DNA from: JBBSHJ01 sp038253135
GTDB lineage: Bacteria; Actinomycetota; Actinomycetes; Mycobacteriales; QHCD01
Length of the DNA stretch: 23,302 bases
Reading direction: 5' to 3'
NCBI GenBank assembly: GCA_038253135.1
Contig: JBBSHJ010000050.1
Span: forward strand, 1-23,302
Of this stretch, positions 15,040-22,878 are shown in pieces; the stretch's first letter is position 1; each line of letters starts with the position of its first letter. The notes under the pieces are model-generated. The model did no database searches, was not told the DNA's origin, and saw nothing but the letters and a program-made list of their open reading frames with translations. A program made the translations under genes and the position numbers.

Positions 15040-15051
15040 GAAAACGATTAC
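15040..15051 (-). promoter_or_regulatory. LacI-family-like operator upstream of the DUF4185 gene
   Basis: Read on the minus strand the site is GTAATCGTTTTC, an imperfect palindrome around a central CG. It resembles LacI-family operators (pattern GWAAWCGWTTWC). It lies 25-36 bases before the ATG at 15015, where a repressor would block transcription. No LacI gene is in the window. The remaining 200 or so bases up to 15258 hold nothing I can identify. Confidence 0.3.
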
Positions 15052-15258
15052 ACCGGCGGGGTACGTACGTCGTCAACGGCCGATCGGGTAACGCTCAGGA
15101 CGAATGTGCGCAGCCAGGTCACCCGTCCGAGACGGCCGACATCCCAGTCGCCGTGGACGGATGTATCACGACCTGACCGCGGCCGTGGCGACGGTCATGC
15201 CGTCCCGCGTCCGGCATACGTGATCAGGTCCGACTTGAAGTCCTCAGCAGAGGTCCGC

Positions 15259-17199
15259 TCAGTGCAGGCCGTCGAGGAAGCGCTTGGCCAGCGGAACGGC
15301 CGCGGTCTTGCTGGACTGCCCGCCGTAGACGAAGCAGGCGAACGCGACGTCACCCTGGTAGCCGACGAACCACGCGTGCGCGTCCGGCGGGGTCTTGGTG
15401 CCGTACTCCGCCGTGCCGGTCTTCCCGTAGACCGGATCGCCCGCCACCGGCCGCAGGGCCGAGGCCGTGCCTTCGGTCACGGTCGCGCGCATGAAGGTAC
15501 GCAGGGAGCCGACGACGCCGGCCGGCGGCTGCGTCGGCGGGTGGGTCGCCTTGGCCGGTTGGCCGGCGACGAGCGACGGGTCGGGCACCGAGCCCTTGGC
15601 CACGGTTGCCGCGACCAGGGCCATCGCGAACGGGCTGGCCAGCACCCGGCCCTGACCGATCGCGTCGGCGGCCAGCTCGGTCGCATCGACGGGCTGCGGG
15701 ATCTGGCCGGAGTACGACGTCACCGGCAGGTTCCAGGCCGCACCGATGCCGTACTGCTTGGCGGTGGTCGGCAGCGCGCTGGCCGACAGCTGCTGCGACA
15801 GCGTCGCGAAGGTCGTGTTGCAGGAGTGGGCGAACGCCGCGGTCAGCGCGATGGTGCCGAGATCGAAGGAGTCCTCGTTGTGGAACGTCTTGCCGTTGAT
15901 CGTCTTCGAGCCCGGGCACGGCTCCTTGGCGTCGGCCGCGACCACCTTGTTGGCCAGCTCGGATGTCGCGGTGATGATCTTGAACGTCGAGCCGGGCGGG
16001 ACCTGCCCCTGCATCGCGAGGTCGTACGTCGTCGACGGGCTGTTCGCGACGGCGAGGATCGCCCCGTCGGAGGGTCGGATCGCCACGACGGACGCCTGCT
16101 GTGGGACCGACCCCAGGGCGCTGTCCGCGGCGGTCTGCGCCCTGCGGTCGATGGTGAGCTTGACCGGCGTACCCGGCTTGCCGCCGACCGTGGCGAGCGT
16201 GATCGCGTCCGGCTGGACCGCCCCGCCGGGGAGCACGTTCGACTGGGTCGTCGAGATCGCCTGGATGGTCGTTGCGGCGGTCCCGGCGAGCTGTTGGTTG
16301 AAGACCGCCTGCAGTCCGGAGGTGCCCAGCTGGTCGCCGGGCCCGTATCCGGGGCCGAGTTCCTTGAGCACGTCAGCGGTCGCCGGGCCGACCCGGCCGA
16401 GCAGCTGCCGGCCGAACTCCGGCGTCGGCGGCAGGCCCCGGGTGGTCTCCTGAAAGACGGTGCCGGGCAGCTCGTGGATCTGCGAGCGGACCTTCATGTA
16501 GTCGTCCCGGCGCATCGTGATGACCGTGACGAACTGGTCGGGCTGGGCGGCCTTCACGTCCTTGACGATGGCGCTGGCGCTGATCTTGAGCACCTGGGCG
16601 AGCGTGGCGGACAGGCGGTTGAGGTCCTTGACCTTGCGGGGCTCGATGCCGACGACGACCACCTGGGCCTTGGTGAACAACGCCTTGCCGTCGCTGTCGA
16701 GCAGGGGGGCCCGATCGGGCAGCGATCGTGTCGCGGCCAGCCGGTCGCCCTCACGCGCCTTCGGCACGATGTCGGACATCGTCCAGGCGACCCGCCAGTC
16801 ACCGCTGGCGACCTTCTTCATCGAGAGCTGCCCGCCGTACCTCCAGGGGGTCGGCAGGGCTTTCAGGGTCCAGTTGGCGACGAACGAGTAGGTCGCGACC
16901 GATCCGTTGACCCGGGCGCTACCTGGCGTGAGGACGAGCTTCGTCGCACCGAGACCGGTGCCCGCCTGGGAGAGCGCGGCCTTCGCGACGCCGGGCGCCG
17001 AGGTGAGGGCCGACGCAGCGCTGTAGTCGAACCGCGACCAGTCGGCGAGGTATTTCTTCGCGACCTCGCCCGGGCCGACCGTGGTGGGCCCGTCGGACTT
17101 GTGATCGGCGCTGGCGTGGCAGCCGGCCAGGAGCGAGCCGATCAGCAGGACGGCGAGGGTCAGCGCGGGCGGCGTGAATCGGTGGTGGTTTCGGGGCAC
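15259..17199 (-). CDS. Class B penicillin-binding lipoprotein (transpeptidase)
   Basis: The 646-residue protein has a lipobox LLAGC with lipidated Cys at residue 27, so it is anchored outside the cell membrane. An NTF2-like MecA_N domain follows (about 42-150, EVAKKYLADWSRFDYSAASA). Then come a PBP dimerisation domain (about 160-320, including EFGRQLLGRVGPAT) and a transpeptidase domain with all three motifs: STFK (Ser404-Lys407), SCN (459-461) and KTG (593-595). Such enzymes crosslink peptidoglycan, and the MecA_N layout is shared with low-affinity PBPs. In M. tuberculosis the equivalent seems to be Rv2864c, also close to the ispG-rip1-dxr genes. The start is the GTG at 17199; it lies 63 bases after the GNAT stop, probably in the same transcript. 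Confidence 0.94.
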   Translation of the reverse strand: MPRNHHRFTPPALTLAVLLIGSLLAGCHASADHKSDGPTTVGPGEVAKKYLADWSRFDYSAASALTSAPGVAKAALSQAGTGLGATKLVLTPGSARVNGSVATYSFVANWTLKALPTPWRYGGQLSMKKVASGDWRVAWTMSDIVPKAREGDRLAATRSLPDRAPLLDSDGKALFTKAQVVVVGIEPRKVKDLNRLSATLAQVLKISASAIVKDVKAAQPDQFVTVITMRRDDYMKVRSQIHELPGTVFQETTRGLPPTPEFGRQLLGRVGPATADVLKELGPGYGPGDQLGTSGLQAVFNQQLAGTAATTIQAISTTQSNVLPGGAVQPDAITLATVGGKPGTPVKLTIDRRAQTAADSALGSVPQQASVVAIRPSDGAILAVANSPSTTYDLAMQGQVPPGSTFKIITATSELANKVVAADAKEPCPGSKTINGKTFHNEDSFDLGTIALTAAFAHSCNTTFATLSQQLSASALPTTAKQYGIGAAWNLPVTSYSGQIPQPVDATELAADAIGQGRVLASPFAMALVAATVAKGSVPDPSLVAGQPAKATHPPTQPPAGVVGSLRTFMRATVTEGTASALRPVAGDPVYGKTGTAEYGTKTPPDAHAWFVGYQGDVAFACFVYGGQSSKTAAVPLAKRFLDGLH

Positions 17200-17262
17200 C
17201 GGCCTATCTTCCCCGAGGTCGCAGCAGGATCCGACGCAGGGCTCGCCCTCGGGCCGGATCGG

Positions 17263-18111
17263 TCAGAACAGCACCGACATGAAGGTGCCGACCTGCTGGA
17301 AGCCCACTCTGCGGTACGCCGCCCGCGCAGCGGTGTTGTAGTCGTTGACGTAGAGGCTGACGACGGGGGCGACGCTGCCCAGGGTCGCTGCGACCACCGC
17401 GGCGGTGCCGGCGGTGCCGATGCCCCGGCCGCGCAGCGCCGGATCGACCCACACCCCTTGCACCTGAGCCGCGCCGGGCGAGACCGCACCCAGGTCGGCT
17501 TTGAAGATGACCCGGCCGCGCTCGATCCGCGCGAAGCACCGGCCGGCGGCGACGAGCTGGCGCATCCGGGCGCGATAGAGCGCACCGTTGTCCGACCCGA
17601 GCGGCGAGACCCCGACCTCCTCGGTGAACATCGCGATCGCCGCGGGCATCAGCAGCTCCAGCTCCTCGGCCGTAACCCGGCGTACCTGCGGGTCCGGATC
17701 GAGCGCCGGTGGTGCGGCGATCGCCAGCAACGGCTGGGCGGGGCGGATTTCGCGAGCGGGGCCCCAGTGTTGGCACAGGCGTTGCCACAGCGGCGCCACG
17801 AGCTCGGACCGCCCGACTATCGACGAGCACCGGCGACCGTCGCGGCGGGCGCGCTCGGCGAAGGTTTCCGCGGCGTCACGGCCGAACGGCACGAGGTTGG
17901 CGCCGACGTAGCAGCCGGCAACGAGCCGCGCCGGTGCGCCCCATCCGTATGTCCCCCACAGCTGCGCGCCGAGACGGTGCGGCGCGGCGCCGTACGCCTC
18001 GACCCGCCCGGCGACCGAGCAGTTGCCGATGGGATCGTCGGCCAGCAGCCGCTTGAGCGCCGCAAGGTCGGCGTCGTCGAGCAGCCGACTCGATGCCGTC
18101 CGCAGAATCAC
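17263..18111 (-). CDS. DUF4081 / GNAT acetyltransferase protein
   Basis: This is a two-domain protein of 282 residues. The N-terminal half (VILRTASSRLLDDADLAALK, LLADDPIGNCSVAGRVEAYG, LWGTYGWGAPARLVAGCYVG) fits DUF4081. The C-terminal half is GNAT, with VQGVWVDPALRGRGIGTAGT carrying the RGRGIG acetyl-CoA loop (about residues 221-226), then SLYVNDYNTAARAAYRRVGF followed by QQVGTFMSVLF. The frame is open far upstream into ispG, but the GTG at 18111, 31 bases after the ispG stop, is the sensible start, since earlier residues are Arg/Ser-rich antisense-like sequence. The same gene follows ispG in M. tuberculosis (Rv2867c, from memory). The acceptor substrate is unknown. Confidence 0.9.
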   Translation of the reverse strand: MILRTASSRLLDDADLAALKRLLADDPIGNCSVAGRVEAYGAAPHRLGAQLWGTYGWGAPARLVAGCYVGANLVPFGRDAAETFAERARRDGRRCSSIVGRSELVAPLWQRLCQHWGPAREIRPAQPLLAIAAPPALDPDPQVRRVTAEELELLMPAAIAMFTEEVGVSPLGSDNGALYRARMRQLVAAGRCFARIERGRVIFKADLGAVSPGAAQVQGVWVDPALRGRGIGTAGTAAVVAATLGSVAPVVSLYVNDYNTAARAAYRRVGFQQVGTFMSVLF

Positions 18112-18142
18112 GCTGTCAGCATGGCAGCCCGGCGCGGCCCGC

Positions 18143-19303
18143 TCAGCTGACGGACACGACAGGTTCGCCGGTGGTGGCGCCGCTGGCGAGCATCTCGTCG
18201 GCGATGCGGGCGGCCTCCTCGACGAGCGTCTCGACGATCTGCGACTCGGGCACGGTCTTGATGACCTGGCCCTTGACGAAGATCTGCCCCTTGCCGTTGC
18301 CGGACGCGACACCCAGGTCGGCCTCGCGGGCCTCGCCGGGGCCGTTGACGACGCAGCCCATCACCGCGACCCGCAGCGGGACCTCGAGGCCGTCGAGGCC
18401 CGCGGTCACCCGGTCGGCGAGCGTGTAGACGTCGACCTGGGCGCGCCCGCACGACGGGCAGGACACGATCTCCAGCTTGCGCTGGCGCATGCCGAGCGAC
18501 TCGAGGATGCCGATGCCGACCTTGACCTCCTCGACCGGAGGCGCCGAGAGCGAGACCCGGATGGTGTCTCCGATGCCCTCCCCGAGCAGGATGCCGAAGG
18601 CGACGGCCGACTTGATGGTGCCCTGCATCAGCGGGCCCGCTTCGGTCACGCCGAGGTGCAGGGGGTAGTCGCACTGCTCGGCCAGCTGCCGGTAGGCCTC
18701 GATCATCGTGACCGGGTCATGGTGCTTGACCGAGATCTTGATGTCCCGGAACCCGTGCTCCTCGAAGAGCGAGCATTCCCACAACGCCGACTCGACCAGC
18801 GCTTCGGGCGTCGCCTTCCCGTGCTTCTCCAGCAGCCGCGAATCGAGGCTGCCGGCGTTGACGCCGATCCGGATCGGCGTGCCGTGATCCTTGGCGGCCT
18901 GCGCGATCTCCTTGACCTGGTCGTCGAACCTCTTGATGTTGCCGGGGTTGACCCGGACCGCCGCACAGCCGGCCTCGATCGCGGCGAAGACGTAGCGCGG
19001 CTGGAAATGGATGTCGGCGATGACCGGGATCTGGGACTTGGTGGCGATCGCGGGCAGCGCGTCGGCGTCGTCCTGGCTTGGTACGGCGACGCGCACGATC
19101 TGGCAGCCGGACGCGGTCAGCTCGGCGATCTGCTGCAGCGTCGCGTTGATGTCCGCGGTGAGGGTGGTGGTCATCGACTGGACGGTGACCGGAGCGTCGC
19201 CGCCGACCGGTACGCCGCCCACATCGATCTGGCGGCTGTGCCGGCGCTTGGCGAGAGCGCGCTGCGGTGCGACCGGCATTCCGAGCGGGACAGTCTCTGG
19301 CAT
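18143..19303 (-). CDS. ispG: 4-hydroxy-3-methylbut-2-enyl diphosphate synthase (flavodoxin) IspG
   Basis: IspG (GcpE) converts MEcPP to HMBPP in the MEP isoprenoid pathway with a [4Fe-4S] cluster. The 386-residue protein has the TIM-barrel part (VTVQSMTTTLTADINATLQQ, RVAVPSQDDADALPAIA, IPVIADIHFQPRYVFAAIEA, AVRVNPGNI) and the reductase-like C-terminal domain. Cluster ligands are Cys282 and Cys285 (SCPSCGR) and Cys317 (GCVVNGPGEA), with the conserved Glu324. I chose the ATG at 19303, which has AGGGAG about ten bases upstream; a longer frame to 19333 adds ten residues of weak character. It follows rip1 by 71 bases and is in a set with dxr, the second enzyme of the same pathway. Confidence 0.97.
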   Translation of the reverse strand: MPETVPLGMPVAPQRALAKRRHSRQIDVGGVPVGGDAPVTVQSMTTTLTADINATLQQIAELTASGCQIVRVAVPSQDDADALPAIATKSQIPVIADIHFQPRYVFAAIEAGCAAVRVNPGNIKRFDDQVKEIAQAAKDHGTPIRIGVNAGSLDSRLLEKHGKATPEALVESALWECSLFEEHGFRDIKISVKHHDPVTMIEAYRQLAEQCDYPLHLGVTEAGPLMQGTIKSAVAFGILLGEGIGDTIRVSLSAPPVEEVKVGIGILESLGMRQRKLEIVSCPSCGRAQVDVYTLADRVTAGLDGLEVPLRVAVMGCVVNGPGEAREADLGVASGNGKGQIFVKGQVIKTVPESQIVETLVEEAARIADEMLASGATTGEPVVSVS

Positions 19304-19374
19304 CGAACGATTGCTCCCTGAGTGTGGCGGCACCTACGAGTATGAACCGCCGGGCGACGACCGGCCTGACCGGC

Positions 19375-20616
19375 TCACCGGAACGGGTTGGAGATCGGGT
19401 TAACAACGTCGGCCAGGATGGTGACGACCGAGATGCCCCCGACCACGGCGATGACCAGCAGCGTGACCGGCATCAGCTTTTGCAGGTCGACCGGCGTGGG
19501 TGGGGCGCGGCGGCGGACCTTGGCCAGCCAGGTGCGGACCCGCTCGTAGAGCAGGATCGCGACATGACCGCCGTCCAGCGGCAGCAGCGGGAACAGGTTG
19601 AAGATCCCGATGAACAGGTTGAACGATGCGAGCAGCAGCAGGAAGGTCAGCCACGACCCGGCGGCGACGGCCTGCCCGCCGATCCGGCTGACACCGACCA
19701 CGCTGACCGGTCCGTTGGCGTCCCGCTTCTTGCCGCCGAGCGCCGCGAAGACGGCCGGGACCTTGCCCGGCAACGACCCGATGCCCTTGAAGGTCGCCAC
19801 GATGCCGTTGCCCATGAAGTCCGCGGACTTGCCGATCGAGGTGATCGGTCCGAAGGTCTCGGTGCCGGTCCCGATCGAGACGCCGATCGTGCCGACGGTG
19901 AGCACCGTGCCCCTGGCCCGCTTCTTCTCGGCGGCGTTGATCGCGCCGCGGGTCACGCCCGGTACGTCGACGGGGATCGTCAGCCGCTTGCCGTCCCTGA
20001 TGATGCCCATCCGGACCCGCTGACCGGGCGCGTCCCTGATCCGCGTCACGAGGGCGTCGGGATCGGCGACCTTGACGCCGTTAACGCTCAGGACCCGGTC
20101 GCCCTGTTGCAGACCGGCCTTCTTGGCCGCACCGGCGATCACCCCCTTCTTGCCCGGGCTGGCGCAGTTGACGTCGGCGGTGTTCTGCGGGTCGGACTTG
20201 AGCACGCACGAGGTGACGGCGCCGATGACCGGCCGGTCCGTGGGCAGGCCGACGGCGACCGCGCAGAGAAACAGCACGAGGAATGCGATCAGGAAATGCG
20301 TCAGCGAGCCGGCGACGAGCACGGTGAATCGCTTCCATGTCGCGAAGTTGTAGAAGGCCCGGGGTTCGTCGGTGGGCTCGATCTCCTCGAGGTGGGTGAA
20401 CCCCGCGATGTCGACGAAGCCGCCGGCGGGAATCGCCTTGAGCCCGTATTCGGTCTCGCCCTTGTGGAAGGAGAAGATCTTCGGCCCGAAGCCGATGAAA
20501 TAGCGTCGCGCCTTCATCCCGAAGGCCTTCGCCGTCAGCAGGTGCCCGAATTCGTGCACCGCGACCGAGAAGCCCAGCGCCACCGCGAAAAGGACGAAGC
20601 CGAGTCCCGCGCTCAC
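19375..20616 (-). CDS. Site-2 zinc metalloprotease (M50), Rip1/RseP-like
   Basis: This is an intramembrane protease that cuts membrane-bound anti-sigma factors or similar substrates. The 413-residue protein has the zinc motif HEFGH (21-25) in the first membrane helix. A membrane segment follows at about 98-125, then a PDZ region (about 130-240, including GLQQGDRVLSVNGVKVADPD). The second catalytic motif, NLFPLLPLDGGH (about 340-351), gives the third metal ligand, and a final membrane helix lies at about 383-402. The start is the GTG at 20616, with GAGGAGG about eight bases upstream, although the frame stays open into dxr. His21 matches the position in M. tuberculosis Rip1. It lies between dxr and ispG, the usual actinobacterial order. 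The target here is unknown. Confidence 0.95.
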   Translation of the reverse strand: MSAGLGFVLFAVALGFSVAVHEFGHLLTAKAFGMKARRYFIGFGPKIFSFHKGETEYGLKAIPAGGFVDIAGFTHLEEIEPTDEPRAFYNFATWKRFTVLVAGSLTHFLIAFLVLFLCAVAVGLPTDRPVIGAVTSCVLKSDPQNTADVNCASPGKKGVIAGAAKKAGLQQGDRVLSVNGVKVADPDALVTRIRDAPGQRVRMGIIRDGKRLTIPVDVPGVTRGAINAAEKKRARGTVLTVGTIGVSIGTGTETFGPITSIGKSADFMGNGIVATFKGIGSLPGKVPAVFAALGGKKRDANGPVSVVGVSRIGGQAVAAGSWLTFLLLLASFNLFIGIFNLFPLLPLDGGHVAILLYERVRTWLAKVRRRAPPTPVDLQKLMPVTLLVIAVVGGISVVTILADVVNPISNPFR

Positions 20617-20636
20617 TGCGCGACCTCCTCGGTCAT
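20613..20636 (-). CDS. Seven-codon mini-ORF linking dxr and the M50 protease
   Basis: An ATG at 20636 overlaps the dxr stop (ATGA) and reads MTEEVAQ to a TGA at 20613-20615, which overlaps the protease GTG (GTGA). The GAGGAGG ribosome binding site of the protease lies inside it. It may couple translation of the two genes by letting ribosomes carry on, or be chance. Confidence 0.25.
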   Translation of the reverse strand: MTEEVAQ

Positions 20637-21820
20637 TGCGCGATCTCCGCACGGGCCCGCTCGCGGGCCCACTGCTCGGCCGCCAGCACGTCGGCGATGT
20701 CCCGCGGCCGGCCGAAATCGGGTGCCGCGTCGATCGTGCGGCGCAGCGTGTCGACGATGTCGAGATAGCCGATCCGCCCGGCGACGAAGGCCTCGACCAG
20801 GTCCTCGTTGGCCGCGTTGAAGATCGCGCCGACCACGCCTCCGGCAGCGCCGACCTGCCGGGCGAGTGCGACCGCCGGGAAGGCATCCTCGTCCAGCGGC
20901 TCGAACCCGAGCGACTGCGCGCGCGTCCAGTCCATCGACGGCGCGACCTCCGGAACGCGGTCGGGCCAGCCGAGCGCGAGCGCGATCGGAAGTCGCATGT
21001 CCGGCGGGCTCAGCTTGGCGACGGTCGCGCCGTCGACGAATTCGACCATCGAGTGCACGATCGACTGCGGGTGCACGACGACCTCGATGCGGTCGTAGCC
21101 GATTCCGAACAGCTCGTGCGCCTCGATCACCTCGAGGCCCTTGTTGATGAGCGTGGCCGAATTGATCGTGATGACCGGGCCCATGTCCCAGGTCGGGTGG
21201 GCGTAGGCCTGCCGCGGCGTGACGTTGCGCATCTGCTCGCGGGACCAGCCGCGGAACGGCCCGCCGCTCGCCGTGACGACGAGGCGGCGTACCTCCTCGG
21301 CCCGGCCGGACCGCAGGCACTGGGCGATCGCGGAGTGTTCTGAGTCGACCGGGACGATCTGCTCCCGGCGTACCGCCCCGGACTCGACCCTGGCGCGGAC
21401 GAGCTCGCCGCCGGCGATGAGCGACTCCTTGTTGGCCAGCGCGAGCAGCCGGCCGGCGTCGAGGGCGGCGAGGGTGGGTCCGAGACCGGCCGAGCCGGTG
21501 ATGCCGTTGAGCACGACGTCGCAGGGGTACGCCGCAAGGTGGGTGGCGGCGTCGGGTCCGGCGAGGATCTCGGGCGGCTCGTGCCCGGCCGCGGCGAGCA
21601 CCTCCTCGAGCCGGCCGGCGGCCGCATCGGTCGCGACGGCGACCGTCTGCGCGCCGGTCTCGACGACCTGGCGGCCCAGGTCGTCCGGCGGGCGCCCGGC
21701 CGCGGCCAGGGCGACGACGCGGAACCGGTCCGGCGCGCGGCGTACGACGTCGAGCGCCTGGGTGCCGATCGATCCGGTGCTGCCGAGCAGCACGACGTCG
21801 CGGCGGGGCGGGGTGGGCAT
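20633..21820 (-). CDS. dxr: 1-deoxy-D-xylulose-5-phosphate reductoisomerase
   Basis: Dxr makes 2-C-methyl-D-erythritol 4-phosphate from DXP with NADPH, the committing step of the MEP pathway. The 395-residue protein has the NADPH loop GSTGSIG (13-19), then LLALANKESLIAGG with the NKES motif. The metal and substrate site follows as PVDSEHSAIAQCL, then TASGGPFRGWSREQM. AYAHPTWDMGPVITINSATL is followed by INKGLEVIEAHELF, and VHPQSIVHSMVEFVDGATV completes the signature. The C-terminal helical domain (VGAIFNAANEDLVEAF) is complete. The ATG at 21820 is the first in-frame start. It is divergent from the Nudix gene with 67 bases between, and heads the dxr-rip1-ispG set. Length matches the family. Confidence 0.97.
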   Translation of the reverse strand: MPTPPRRDVVLLGSTGSIGTQALDVVRRAPDRFRVVALAAAGRPPDDLGRQVVETGAQTVAVATDAAAGRLEEVLAAAGHEPPEILAGPDAATHLAAYPCDVVLNGITGSAGLGPTLAALDAGRLLALANKESLIAGGELVRARVESGAVRREQIVPVDSEHSAIAQCLRSGRAEEVRRLVVTASGGPFRGWSREQMRNVTPRQAYAHPTWDMGPVITINSATLINKGLEVIEAHELFGIGYDRIEVVVHPQSIVHSMVEFVDGATVAKLSPPDMRLPIALALGWPDRVPEVAPSMDWTRAQSLGFEPLDEDAFPAVALARQVGAAGGVVGAIFNAANEDLVEAFVAGRIGYLDIVDTLRRTIDAAPDFGRPRDIADVLAAEQWARERARAEIAQ

Positions 21821-21887
21821 GCGGCCATTGTTCCGTACCTACCTGAAAGGCTCCGGCACCGGCGCTTCGTCGGGCAGACTTCGGCGC

Positions 21888-22313
21888 ATGCGTCTCGGCG
21901 TGAGCGCGGTGGTGACGGACCGATCCGGGCGGGTGCTGCTCGCCCGCCGGGACCGCCCGCCGATCTGGAACCTGCCCGGAGGCGGCGTCGAGCCGGGCGA
22001 GGCGCCGTGGGACGCCGTCGTCCGGGAGACGCTCGAGGAGGTGCGGCTGCGGGTCGCAGTCGAGCGGCTGACCGGCGTGTACGACCGGTCGCCCGACGGC
22101 GATCCGGTGCTGGTCTTCGCGGTCCGCGTGCTCGCCGGCACGCCGGCCACGTCGGCCGAAGCGGTCGAAGTCGGTTTCTTCGACCCGGGCGCGCTGCCCT
22201 CGCCGATCAACCCATACCAGCCGCGGCGGATCCTCGACGCGGTCTCGGGCGACGCCCGGGCCGCGCTGCGCCACCAGGGCGGGCCGTCGGTGCGCGTGTT
22301 GTTCCCCGATTGA
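21888..22313 (+). CDS. Nudix hydrolase
   Basis: The 141-residue protein starts at the ATG at 21888 (MRLGVSAVVTDRSGRVLLAR). The Nudix box runs from Gly32 with Glu38, then after seven residues R46-E47-T-L-E50-E51. The three Glu expected to bind Mg2+ are all present. Compared with the consensus GX5EX7REUXEEXGU, the U residue is Thr48 and the Gly is Arg53. The family splits nucleoside diphosphates linked to another group; the substrate cannot be told. The start has no evident Shine-Dalgarno. It is divergent from dxr, and its stop codon lies within the -35 of the promoter I propose for the next gene, so the two are probably separately controlled. Confidence 0.9.
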   Translation: MRLGVSAVVTDRSGRVLLARRDRPPIWNLPGGGVEPGEAPWDAVVRETLEEVRLRVAVERLTGVYDRSPDGDPVLVFAVRVLAGTPATSAEAVEVGFFDPGALPSPINPYQPRRILDAVSGDARAALRHQGGPSVRVLFPD

Positions 22314-22340
22314 CCCTGACGCGGTGTCAGGACCTATATC
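22310..22340 (+). promoter_or_regulatory. MerR-type promoter and operator for the GyrI-like gene
   Basis: TTGACC (22310-22315) and TATATC (22335-22340) are separated by 19 bases instead of the usual 17. The spacer holds the inverted repeat CCTGAC-GCGGT-GTCAGG (22315-22331). An over-long spacer with a dyad inside is the mark of MerR-family activated promoters. The Nudix stop TGA (22311-22313) lies inside the -35. The ATG at 22379 follows after about 32 bases of leader. Confidence 0.5.
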
Positions 22341-22378
22341 TGAACCACATCGACCGACACCACCGCGAGGAGTTCACC

Positions 22379-22876
22379 ATGGCCGACCAGCCCGAGATCA
22401 TCGAGCGTCCCGAGCAGCCGTATCTCGGCATTCTCGACGACGTGACGATGGACGACATGCACCTGCGGATCGGACCGCTCTTCCAGGAGCTGTTCGGCCA
22501 GGTCCGCGAGCGCGGGATCACGCCGGCCGGGCCGGAGTTCATCCGCTATCACGTCATCGACATGGCCCGGCGGATGGGCGTCGAGGTCGGCGTACCCGTC
22601 GACGCCGGTGTCACCGGCACCGGCCGGGTGACCGCGTCGACCCTGCCCGCCGGCCGCTATGCCACGGTGACCCACGTCGGGCACCCCCAGGAACTCGTCG
22701 GGGTGACCGCCGACCTGCTGGCATGGGCGGAGTCCGAACACCTCGCGTGGGACGTCCGGCACGAGGGCTCCGACGATGTCTGGGGTGCTCGGGTGGAATT
22801 CACCCTCACCGATCCGTCAGCCGAGCCGGACATGTCCAAGTGGGAGACGCAGCTTGCCTTCCGGCTGGCCGACTGA
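22379..22876 (+). CDS. GyrI-like small-molecule-binding domain protein
   Basis: The 165-residue protein reads as one GyrI-like (AraC/BmrR effector-binding type) domain, with no helix-turn-helix. EIIERPEQPYLGILDDVTMD is the first strand; FQELFGQVRERGITPAGPEF is the first helix and loop. MARRMGVEVGVPVDAGVTGT is followed by LPAGRYATVTHVGHPQELVG, the classic LP-G-YA---H-G segment (about 86-105). It ends with a W-A--E--AW motif (LLAWAESEHLAWDVR) and E..FTLTDP. Such domains bind drugs or other hydrophobic ligands. The ATG at 22379 has GAGGAG seven bases upstream. A MerR-style promoter precedes it, and MerR regulators often carry this same domain. The protein may sequester or turn over the inducing ligand; that is inference. 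Confidence 0.88.
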   Translation: MADQPEIIERPEQPYLGILDDVTMDDMHLRIGPLFQELFGQVRERGITPAGPEFIRYHVIDMARRMGVEVGVPVDAGVTGTGRVTASTLPAGRYATVTHVGHPQELVGVTADLLAWAESEHLAWDVRHEGSDDVWGARVEFTLTDPSAEPDMSKWETQLAFRLAD

Positions 22877-22878
22877 GC

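Noticed and set aside
14914..18150. Very long plus-strand open frame (about 1078 codons) opposite the penicillin-binding lipoprotein and GNAT genes
   Set aside because: It is an antisense shadow: high third-position GC on the real strand removes stop codons. Its translation is Arg/Gly/Asp-rich with no domain, whereas the minus strand encodes complete catalytic motifs.
20613..22274. Minus-strand frame of 553 codons covering dxr and the Nudix gene
   Set aside because: Off-frame with respect to dxr and made of Arg/Gly-rich sequence; dxr itself is complete in another frame.
22315..22331. CCTGAC-GCGGT-GTCAGG as a terminator hairpin for the Nudix gene
   Set aside because: There is no T tract after it, and it is centred between promoter-like hexamers at 19-bp spacing, so an operator reading is better.
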